Position numbers and translations under genes: made by a program
Part shown: piece by piece, positions 1 through 5,086 of the stretch
Layout: every line of letters starts with the position of its first letter
Numbering within the stretch: the first letter of the stretch is position 1
Notes under the pieces: model-generated
What the model was told of the DNA's origin: nothing
What the model saw: only the letters and a program-made list of their open reading frames with translations
Database searches by the model: none
DNA from: Caldifarciminota bacterium
GTDB taxonomy: Bacteria; Hydrothermota; Tepidihabitantia; Tepidihabitantales; Tepidihabitantaceae
DNA length: 5,235 nucleotides
Direction: 5' to 3'
Assembly: GCA_903908785.1 (NCBI GenBank)
Contig: CAIVTL010000599.1
Coordinates: 1-5,235 of the forward strand

Positions 1-82
1 AATCCCAAACTCCAAATCCTAAATCCCAAAGCCCGCGCAGGACGCGGGAAATCACAAGCACCAAACCCCAAATCCCAAACCG
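1..82. repeat. Degenerate heptanucleotide repeat (AAAYCCC type)
   Basis: Positions 1-30 read as consecutive 7-mers (AATCCCA, AACTCCA, AATCCTA, AATCCCA). The pattern resumes at about 60-82 with AAACCCC, AAATCCC and AAACC. A GC-rich hairpin at 32-48 interrupts it. The array has the same 7-bp period and composition as the array at 1345-1379, but the opposite orientation, so the two arrays bracket the acyltransferase gene as inverted copies. The array is clipped by the window edge, so its full length is unknown. Confidence 0.75.
32..48 (-). terminator. GC-rich hairpin, possible terminator
   Basis: CCCGCG (32-37) and CGCGGG (43-48) form a perfect 6-bp stem around a 5-nt loop. On the minus strand the stem is followed by GCTTTGGGATTT, which is a broken T-rich run and not a clean one. 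It lies about 170 bp beyond the stop of the acyltransferase gene. It could terminate the reductase-acyltransferase transcript, but the weak T-tract and the distance make this uncertain. Confidence 0.35.
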
Positions 83-219
83 GGAATCCGAACAGTCAAC
101 GCAGTCTGCGGATAGTTCGGTTCGGTCTTGGCGGTTCACATTTCCGACTAACGATTGACGAGTGTCGATTGCCCCGGGCGGACGACTCGGCGTCGGTTTC
201 TGGGCGCGGGCTGAGGCTG

Positions 220-1338
220 TTACAGGGCTTTCTGGTAGATGCGGAAGCGCTTGACTATCTGGCCGCCCATGCGTTCCATCTCGGCCCGCATTTTGAGGTT
301 GGTCTCGAGTTCGTGGTGGCTGTCCATCATCTCGAACCCGGCCGCGATTGCCGAGCGCAGCATTGCCCCGCCCAACAGCACGTCGAGTCCCCGGCCCCGG
401 CAGTCTTCGTGTATCGAGCCGAGCAGCAGTTCGAGCTGCTTCGTCTTCTTCATCGCGGCCATGATTTGCAGGATGCCGAACGGGAACAGGTGACCTTTGC
501 ACTTGCGCAGGCCGACGTTCATGCTGGGGATGCCGATGAAGAACCCGACGACGTCGTCACCCTTGAGCACCATCTTTATGAATCGCAGGTCGATGACCGG
601 CAGGTACTGCCTGGCCAGCGCGTCAATTTCGGCGTCGGTCAACGGCACGTAGCCATAGATGTTCTGGTAGGTGATGTTCATCAGGCCGAGGATGCGGTTG
701 ATGTAGGGCTTCAGTTCTTTCTTCGTCGCGAACTCGACCAGTTTGAACTCGGACTGCCGCGCCACGCGCGCGGCTATCTTCTCGTAGAACTCCGGCAGCT
801 TGTCCGGCGTCTTGACGATGTAATCGACGTAGTCCACTTCCTTGGCGTAGCCCGCCTCGTCCATGAGTCGGACCATGTACGGGAAGTTGTGGAATGAAGC
901 CAGAGTGGGCTCGTGGTCGAAGCCTTCGAAGAGGAACCCTTGCGGGTCCTGGTCCGTGAATCCCATCGGCCCGACCAGCTTCTTCATGCCGAGCCCGCGC
1001 GCCCAGTCCTCGATGAACCCAATCAGGGCGGAGAAGACGTCCTGCTCTTCGTAGCACTCGAGGAACCCGAACCGGCCGGTGCATTCCTGTCGCAGTTCGT
1101 TGCACCGCCGGTTGACGATGCCCATGACGCGGCCGACCACGTGACCGTCGCGCCGCGCCAGGGCCAGCACGGTATCCGCGTACTGGAACCCCCGGTTCTT
1201 CTTCGCGTCGAAGAACTTCCAGTCGTCCATGTAGATGGGCGGAATCCACAGGGGGTTGGTGCGGTTGACCTGCGCCGCCGCGTAAATGAACTCCCGCAGT
1301 TCCCGGCGGTTCTTGACTTCGGTTAGTGTAGGGGCCAT
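220..1338 (-). CDS. GNAT-fold N-acyltransferase, YghO/BcerS-like family (candidate bacterial ceramide synthase)
   Basis: This 372-residue soluble protein has no signal peptide or membrane segment. Seen in the sequence: an N-terminal block with NPLWIPP (28-34) and FFDAKKNRGF (42-51); GPMGFTDQDPQGFLFEGFD (123-141); a GNAT acyl-CoA-loop signature CRGRGLD (313-319); and a C-terminal block LETNLKMRAEMERMGG (344-359) then RFRIYQK. From family knowledge, these blocks fit the bacterial acyltransferase family that includes E. coli YghO and the GNAT-type bacterial ceramide synthase of Caulobacter, which N-acylates a sphingoid base. By inference from the KDSR-like neighbour, the substrate may be a sphingoid base or its 3-keto form. 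Another amine acceptor is possible, since most family members are uncharacterised. Conservation begins near residue 5, which supports the ATG at 1338. No Shine-Dalgarno sequence precedes it, because the leader is C-rich repeat, so translation may depend on coupling to the reductase gene 15 bp upstream. Family assignment is strong; the ceramide role is tentative. Confidence 0.85.
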   Translation of the reverse strand: MAPTLTEVKNRRELREFIYAAAQVNRTNPLWIPPIYMDDWKFFDAKKNRGFQYADTVLALARRDGHVVGRVMGIVNRRCNELRQECTGRFGFLECYEEQDVFSALIGFIEDWARGLGMKKLVGPMGFTDQDPQGFLFEGFDHEPTLASFHNFPYMVRLMDEAGYAKEVDYVDYIVKTPDKLPEFYEKIAARVARQSEFKLVEFATKKELKPYINRILGLMNITYQNIYGYVPLTDAEIDALARQYLPVIDLRFIKMVLKGDDVVGFFIGIPSMNVGLRKCKGHLFPFGILQIMAAMKKTKQLELLLGSIHEDCRGRGLDVLLGGAMLRSAIAAGFEMMDSHHELETNLKMRAEMERMGGQIVKRFRIYQKAL

Positions 1339-1344
1339 TCGGGA

Positions 1345-1379
1345 ATTTGGGGTTTAGGGTTTGGGGTTTGGGGTTTGGC
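1345..1379. repeat. Heptanucleotide repeat (CCAAACC type) spanning the gene junction
   Basis: On the minus strand this is a run of 7-mers CCAAACC, CCAAACC, CCAAACC, CTAAACC, CCAAATT. It supplies the last eight codons (SQTPNPKP) and the TAA stop of the reductase, then the leader of the acyltransferase. It is an inverted relative of the array at 1-82. The + strand carries four G-runs and is listed separately as a G-quadruplex motif. Confidence 0.85.
1349..1373 (+). other. G-quadruplex motif
   Basis: Four G-runs lie at 1349-1352, 1357-1359, 1363-1366 and 1370-1373, separated by loops of 4, 3 and 3 bases (TTTA, TTT, TTT). This satisfies the canonical G3+N1-7 pattern and resembles telomeric G-strand sequence. 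The G-rich strand is the template strand for both flanking genes, so it would affect the DNA template and not the mRNA. Whether it folds in the cell cannot be seen from sequence. Confidence 0.7.
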
Positions 1380-2193
1380 TCTTCTTCTGAGCTTTCTTTG
1401 CGTCCGAGTCCATGAACGAGAACAGAAAGCCGGGGACCCAGCGCTTGGCCAGCCACGAGACCTTGTTCATGAAACCGGGGACAATCATGAACCGGTTGTG
1501 CTCCATCCCCTTTATCATCGCCGCGGCGACCTGCTCCGGCTGCAGCAGTCCGGCGTTGCCGCTGATGGCGCGGGTCTCGGGCGGCTTGGTCAGGTTCTCC
1601 TCGGCAAGCTGGGGCGTGTCGGTGTCCGGCGGGCAGAGAATGGAAATCTTGATGTTGTGCTGCTTCAGCTCGGCCCGGATGACCTCGGAGAACCCGATAA
1701 TCGCAAACTTGGAGGGAGCGTAGGCCGCATAGCCGAAGACACCGATGAACCCAAGGGTCGAGCTGACGTTGACGATGTTGCCGCCTCGCTCTTTCATGAA
1801 CGGCATCAGGGCGGTGACCATGTTCCGCACCCCGAAGAAGTTGGTGCGCATCTCCTGTTCGTAGGCCTCATAGGGCGTCTGTTCGATGTAGTTGCACCAG
1901 ACGCCGCCGGCGCAATTGACGAGGACGTCGGGCGTGCCGAAGCTGCGGGCGGTCGCGGTCATCTTCGCGTCGACGTCGGCGTGGTTTCCCACATCCAGTT
2001 GCACGGTAAGGAACTTCTGCCCGTCCGTGGCTTTCGCCGCCTGAATCGCGGGCAGCGCCGCGTCGAGCTTCTTCCTGTCACGTGAGATGATGACGACGTT
2101 CGCGCCCGCGCCGGCGAACTGCTTTGCCGCGGCCAGGCCGATGCCGCTCGAACCGCCGGTGATGTAAACCGTCTTGCCTTGATAGGATTTCAT
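1354..2193 (-). CDS. Short-chain dehydrogenase/reductase, 3-ketodihydrosphingosine reductase (KDSR)-like
   Basis: This 279-residue classical SDR shows the Rossmann loop TGGSSGIG (12-19), D67 in LDV, NCAG (93-96), N118, the catalytic serine in NVSS (S145) and YAPSK (Y158, K162). The stretch PPDTDTPQLAEEN (188-200) followed by TKPPETRAIS (202-211) closely matches the segment I recall from eukaryotic KDSR, with PPDTDTP, AEEN, TKP, ETR and IS in register. KDSR reduces 3-ketodihydrosphingosine to dihydrosphingosine using NADPH; activity here is inferred. Residues 242-261 are hydrophobic/aromatic (WLAKRWVPGFLFSFM) and may touch the membrane. The ATG at 2193 is supported by GGAGG nine bases upstream and by a sigma-70-like promoter. 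The last eight residues are encoded by intergenic heptad repeat and are probably not ancestral. The acyltransferase gene follows in the same frame after 15 bp. A general SDR acting on another lipid ketone is the main alternative. Confidence 0.9.
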   Translation of the reverse strand: MKSYQGKTVYITGGSSGIGLAAAKQFAGAGANVVIISRDRKKLDAALPAIQAAKATDGQKFLTVQLDVGNHADVDAKMTATARSFGTPDVLVNCAGGVWCNYIEQTPYEAYEQEMRTNFFGVRNMVTALMPFMKERGGNIVNVSSTLGFIGVFGYAAYAPSKFAIIGFSEVIRAELKQHNIKISILCPPDTDTPQLAEENLTKPPETRAISGNAGLLQPEQVAAAMIKGMEHNRFMIVPGFMNKVSWLAKRWVPGFLFSFMDSDAKKAQKKSQTPNPKP

Positions 2194-2202
2194 GGCTGGC
2201 CG

Positions 2203-2207
2203 CCTCC
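2203..2207 (-). promoter_or_regulatory. Strong Shine-Dalgarno site for the reductase
   Basis: On the minus strand GGAGG ends nine bases before the ATG at 2193-2191. It is the clearest ribosome-binding site in the window and fixes the reductase start. The downstream acyltransferase has no such site. Confidence 0.7.
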
Positions 2208-2266
2208 GCGTGTGTACCGTGAGCTAGTAGGATTCATGGGCATTAGTCATTCCTGAACTACGCCTG

Positions 2267-2294
2267 ATTATGAACCGCTTCCCGGCGAAGTCAA
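2267..2294 (-). promoter_or_regulatory. Sigma-70-like promoter for the reductase-acyltransferase unit
   Basis: On the minus strand TTGACT (2294-2289) and CATAAT (2272-2267) lie 16 bp apart, each matching the sigma-70 consensus at five of six positions. Transcription would begin near 2260, giving a leader of roughly 65 bases that contains the GGAGG site. The -35 hexamer almost touches the end of a 54-bp repeat copy (2296-2349), which therefore occupies the usual position of upstream elements or activator sites. Confidence 0.55.
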
Positions 2295-2295
2295 C

Positions 2296-2349
2296 AGCGG
2301 CACGAGACACCGTGAAAGGACAAAGTGGTAAGGACAAAGGACAAAGCAA
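2296..2349 (+). repeat. 54-bp direct repeat, copy 1 (GGACAAAG-containing)
   Basis: This copy matches 5087-5140 at 52 of 54 positions without gaps; the two differences are near its left end (A/T and A/C). It contains three GGACAAAG octamers, at 2318, 2332 and 2339, the last two overlapping so that the period is 7 bp. It sits directly upstream of the reductase -35 box. Its GGACAAAG part also forms the left arm of the long inverted repeat. Confidence 0.9.
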
Positions 2350-2430
2350 CCGGGAAAGGCCAAATCCGCAAGGCGGAGTCGTCCGGCCTTCAGACTTTCC
2401 TCTTGCTTAGTCCTTTGGACTTTGTCCTTT
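2315..2430. repeat. Long imperfect inverted repeat, potential large hairpin
   Basis: Paired blocks nest in order. AAAGGACAAAGT (2315-2326) pairs with 2419-2430, a 12-bp perfect match. AAAGGAC (2336-2342) pairs with 2410-2416. AAGCAA (2344-2349) pairs with 2403-2408. AAGGCC (2356-2361) pairs with 2385-2390. TCCGC (2365-2369) pairs with GCGGA (2373-2377) around a 3-nt loop. The main defect is an extra nine bases on the left arm at 2327-2335. It follows the batD-like gene and could act as a transcript 3'-end structure or be a small palindromic repeat element. It has no clean T-tract, so it is not called a terminator. Confidence 0.75.
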
Positions 2431-2458
2431 GCACTTTTCGTGCAAGCCTTGGCGGCTT
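2429..2458 (-). other. Two overlapping small hairpins after the batD-like gene
   Basis: TTGCAC (2429-2434) pairs with GTGCAA (2440-2445) around TTTTC. AAGCC (2444-2448) pairs with GGCTT (2454-2458) around TTGGC. They share two bases, so the two full stems compete. They lie 30-60 bp past the batD-like stop, where a terminator or mRNA-stabilising structure would be expected. No U-run follows on the minus strand, so intrinsic termination is not supported. Confidence 0.4.
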
Positions 2459-2487
2459 GTCGGCTTCAGGTTCGGGTGCAGAGGCGG

Positions 2488-4197
2488 CTACAGCGTCTCG
2501 ATGATGCTGCGGGCTAGAGCGAGGGCCGCCTCGGGCGAGAGGCCGGTCGCTCCGGGCGAGAAGCAGGCGATGTCGCACCGGGTCGAGAAGTCGAGCACCC
2601 GGCTGACGATTGCCGCGTCCGCGCCCCGCCCGCCCAGCGCGGTGCGCAGTTCGTCGCCGGTCAGACCCGTGACCTCAACGTTGAAGCGGTCCCCGGCGTA
2701 GCCGATGACGGCACGGGCGAGCGCTGCGTAGAAGTCCTGCAGTTTCCCGGCGGCAAGGAATTCCCTCGATTCCCGCAGTCTGGCCCTCGCCCGCCTGCCG
2801 GCCCGTGACCGCAGCGCATAGCCTCGGTCCGTCTCCAGCCTTCTCCGATGCCGGCCCGCGACGGCACCGACCAGGAAAACCGTGATGCCCAGCGGGTAAA
2901 ACAGCCATGACCACAATGGATTCACGACGGCCGACGCGAGCCGCGAGCATGAGGGCTTGTTGTGAAGAATGTCCGTGCCCGTAAGCCCGGCCCGCAACTC
3001 GGATTCGCCCGCCGGCCGGGTGCCGTTCACTCCGGTGGCCACGAACTCAATCCGCGGCGTAGCCAGCGTGTAGTAGGTGTCACCATCGGGACTGAAGAAG
3101 CTCATGCTGATTGCCGGTACGAAGTTCAGGCCGTCGGCCCGCGGAATCACCGAGTAGTTGAACACCCGCGTCCCGCCGTCGTCACTCGTCTGGAGATGCA
3201 CGTCGGGCCCGAGCAGACTCACCCCGTCCGTGGCGCCGACCTGCGGGACGCCAATGGTGCCGATATTGCCCGCGCCCGATACTTTGACCCGAAGCGTAAG
3301 CGGCTCGCCGTTCGCGGACTTGTCGGCGCTCAGGTCCGCGGTCAGAGCGAAATCACCGACGCCGCCGCCGAAGTCCGCCGGCCTGCCGGCATCAGGCAGC
3401 GGATTGACGGTTATGCGCTGCGGAACCGATGACACGGTGAACGGCGCCGGCATCCCCTTGAACAGGCCGCCGGACACGGCAACAACTCCGGTCAGCGTCA
3501 TCTTGTCGATTGTCAGCGCGCCAGGCTGGGTGGGGAACAACGTCGCCTGCCGGATAACTGCGGCGCTGCATGGCTGACTCTGGCAGGTCGCCGGGGACCA
3601 ACTCAGGTCCCCGGCGTCGTCAAGCTTCGCGGCCCAGAAACCGGTGAACCCGGGCGCATCTTTCATCATCAGGCCGCCGACCCGGGTGCGGGCGAAAAGC
3701 CGGTAGGTAACCCGAACCTGCTCGCCAACGTAGACCGACGAACGGTCCACCGAGCACAAGAGCACGATGCCGTTCGCGTCGGTCCAGCGCGCGAGCGGCG
3801 GCACCGACTCGCCCGCGGCGACCACGTGCACCGTTATCGGCTGCGTCTGGCAGGTTGTACCCTGGTGGGTGAGACTGATCGGCCCTATCGTCAAAGTCCC
3901 GGTTCGTTTCGGCTCAAGAGTATAGACGAAGCCAACCGTCCGCTGCGAGGGCCCGGTGTCGGACCCCGGGTCGCTGGTGAACCGGCCCCACATCGTGCCG
4001 ATGAGCTTGAAGTCGGCCATCCTCGGCAGGCGGGGCTGGGGCAGGCTGCTGACCCGCGCGCCGGTTGCGGTCACAGTCAGGAGCAGTCGCTCGCCCAGCG
4101 CCACCGTGGACCGGTCCACCTCGGCCGCAAGGTCCAGGCCGGTCGCGCCCGACAGGGCCGACGCCAGCAGCAAGAGGACCGAGATGACTGCCTTCAC
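2488..4197 (-). CDS. BatD-family (oxygen tolerance) membrane protein
   Basis: This 569-residue protein has a cleavable-type signal peptide (about 1-20) and long extracytoplasmic beta-rich domains. They carry BatD-like landmarks: TVALGERLLLTV (31-42); YTLEPKRTGTLTIGP (92-106); VYVGEQVRVTYRLF (155-168); GEPLTLRVKVSGAGNIGTI (297-315). One membrane segment (about 428-448) is followed by a basic stretch and a helical cytoplasmic tail with REFLAAGKLQDFYAALARAVIGYAGDRF (478-505). The length is normal for the family. BatD proteins usually belong to batABCDE/moxR operons and are thought to assist envelope complexes; their biochemical role is poorly defined. No MoxR, von Willebrand or TPR Bat partner is present here; the only partner is the lipoprotein gene ending six bases upstream. 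The start is GTG with no clear Shine-Dalgarno, consistent with translational coupling. Extracytoplasmic cysteines at 116, 148, 205 and 210 include a close pair (205/210) that could form a disulfide. Confidence 0.9.
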   Translation of the reverse strand: MKAVISVLLLLASALSGATGLDLAAEVDRSTVALGERLLLTVTATGARVSSLPQPRLPRMADFKLIGTMWGRFTSDPGSDTGPSQRTVGFVYTLEPKRTGTLTIGPISLTHQGTTCQTQPITVHVVAAGESVPPLARWTDANGIVLLCSVDRSSVYVGEQVRVTYRLFARTRVGGLMMKDAPGFTGFWAAKLDDAGDLSWSPATCQSQPCSAAVIRQATLFPTQPGALTIDKMTLTGVVAVSGGLFKGMPAPFTVSSVPQRITVNPLPDAGRPADFGGGVGDFALTADLSADKSANGEPLTLRVKVSGAGNIGTIGVPQVGATDGVSLLGPDVHLQTSDDGGTRVFNYSVIPRADGLNFVPAISMSFFSPDGDTYYTLATPRIEFVATGVNGTRPAGESELRAGLTGTDILHNKPSCSRLASAVVNPLWSWLFYPLGITVFLVGAVAGRHRRRLETDRGYALRSRAGRRARARLRESREFLAAGKLQDFYAALARAVIGYAGDRFNVEVTGLTGDELRTALGGRGADAAIVSRVLDFSTRCDIACFSPGATGLSPEAALALARSIIETL

Positions 4198-4203
4198 GCC
4201 CGG

Positions 4204-5046
4204 TCAGGGCCCGACGGCAAGCCGCACCGCAACTGACAGGGACGGATTCACGGCCGCCTGCCCGCCGGGCGGGCCGCCGCTCCCGTGGCCGCCGCCAAAT
4301 CCACCCGGGCCCCCGCGCCCACCGCCGCCGGACTCAATCCCGCCGCCTTCGTGCGGACCTTGCGGCCGCATCTGCTCCCGCATCGCCCGGCGCGCCTCGG
4401 AGCTCAGGCCGGCGGTCACCGTGACGCTGAGGCCGTTCCCGGCCTGCACGCCCAGCGAGTAGTGCCCGAAAGCAGTGTCCCGCAACGGGACGCTGAACTC
4501 GTACACGCACATACCGTTCTCGTCCGAGAACCCGGCCGCCGGTCCCTGCGAACCGTCGGCCGGCACCGGTATGTCGTTCTTGTCGATGTCGGTCACGACC
4601 AGCTTGCCTTCCAACTCGGCCCGCATCGCGTCAATGTGTTGCGGCATTCCTCCCGGCGCCGAATCTGCCAGCCATCCGTGACCCTGGCCCGGCCGGGCGC
4701 GTTCCGGTCCCTTGGGCAGGCGGAAGCTCATCGTCCGCTTGCGGGGACCGGTTACACGGAGGGTCAGGCCGCCTCTGCCGGCGGCCCGGGACCACTGCGG
4801 GTCATTGGCCCGGAACCTCGCAATCACGTACAGCCGCTCGGCATCGTTGGCCACGGACAACTGTAGTCCATCTTTCATCGTGGAGCAAACCTGCTTGTCG
4901 GCCCAGTCGTCGGCAGTGCCGTTGGCCGTCACCGTACTCGGTGCCCAGCCGCTGGCCAGCCGCGCCGTGGCACAACCGGCAGTGATTGCCGTCGCCGCCG
5001 CGGCGGCGAACACGGCTATCAGACGTAAGTGAGTTTTAGGCTGCAT
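4204..5046 (-). CDS. Lipoprotein with CBM9/DOMON-like domain and glycine-rich tail
   Basis: This 280-residue protein has a lipoprotein signal: positive N-terminus, hydrophobic core (about 9-21) and lipobox TAGC with lipidated C25. The mature part opens with TVTANGTADDWADK (38-51) and DGLQLSVANDAERLYVIARF (59-78), the pattern of the N-terminal strands of CBM9/DOMON-like beta-sandwich domains. YEFSVPL (182-188) and the following strands continue the sandwich to about residue 213. Residues 233-262 are almost entirely Gly/Pro with few other residues, and the protein ends in a short strand-like tail (SLSVAVRLA). A ligand cannot be named; carbohydrate or a redox cofactor are family possibilities only. 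The ATG at 5046 is preceded by a modest AAAGAG site. It is the first gene of a unit with the batD-like gene six bases downstream, suggesting both act at the envelope. Confidence 0.8.
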   Translation of the reverse strand: MQPKTHLRLIAVFAAAAATAITAGCATARLASGWAPSTVTANGTADDWADKQVCSTMKDGLQLSVANDAERLYVIARFRANDPQWSRAAGRGGLTLRVTGPRKRTMSFRLPKGPERARPGQGHGWLADSAPGGMPQHIDAMRAELEGKLVVTDIDKNDIPVPADGSQGPAAGFSDENGMCVYEFSVPLRDTAFGHYSLGVQAGNGLSVTVTAGLSSEARRAMREQMRPQGPHEGGGIESGGGGRGGPGGFGGGHGSGGPPGGQAAVNPSLSVAVRLAVGP

Positions 5047-5055
5047 ATCTCTTTA

Positions 5056-5067
5056 GACTCGCGAGTC
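5056..5067. promoter_or_regulatory. Perfect 12-bp palindrome upstream of the lipoprotein gene, possible operator
   Basis: GACTCGCGAGTC is a perfect palindrome ending ten bases before the lipoprotein ATG, just upstream of its ribosome-binding region. It could bind a dimeric regulator or form a small hairpin in the leader. No convincing -35/-10 pair was found between it and the repeat copy to its right, so its place relative to the promoter is unknown. Confidence 0.35.
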
Positions 5068-5086
5068 GGCGGAAGGCTGCGGCCGA

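Larger units (their letters stand above)
1..219. other. Non-coding region downstream of the acyltransferase gene
   Basis: No credible gene was found in this stretch. Its left part is degenerate 7-bp repeat DNA with a GC-rich hairpin inside it, both listed separately. The rest, about 85-219, shows no coding pattern, RNA gene or recognisable site. It is the 3' flank of the acyltransferase gene, whose stop codon is at 220-222. The next gene to the left is outside the window. Confidence 0.7.
2194..2487. other. Intergenic region between batD-like gene and reductase
   Basis: This stretch of nearly 300 bases has no convincing gene. Short open frames here run through repeats and out of the batD-like gene. 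From the batD-like end it holds two small hairpins (2429-2458), a long imperfect inverted repeat (2315-2430), one copy of a 54-bp direct repeat (2296-2349) and the reductase promoter and ribosome-binding site. Confidence 0.75.

Noticed and set aside
169..897. Plus-strand open frame (242 codons) opposite the acyltransferase
   Set aside because: The minus-strand gene shows family motifs across its whole length. The plus-strand product (rich in His, Asp, Arg, Val) shows none and has no supported ribosome-binding site.
623..1456. Minus-strand open frame overlapping both the acyltransferase and reductase ends in another frame
   Set aside because: It reads through the heptad repeat and then an alternative frame of the acyltransferase, giving Arg/Gly/Pro-rich sequence without domains.
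1375..2085. Long plus-strand open frame (236 codons) opposite the reductase gene
   Set aside because: It is antisense to a clearly conserved SDR. Its translation is low-complexity and charge-rich with no recognisable domain, as expected for a shadow frame in GC-rich DNA.
2390..2578. Small minus-strand open frame of 62 codons after the batD-like gene
   Set aside because: It begins inside batD in another frame and ends in the palindromic repeat, so it is a shadow with a repeat-derived tail.
2962..3577. Plus-strand open frames within the batD-like gene
   Set aside because: They are antisense to well-conserved BatD segments and lack any recognisable motif.
4285..4866. Plus-strand open frame (193 codons) opposite the lipoprotein gene
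   Set aside because: The minus strand has a clear lipoprotein signal and domain pattern. The plus frame is a compositional by-product of the Gly/Pro-rich region.
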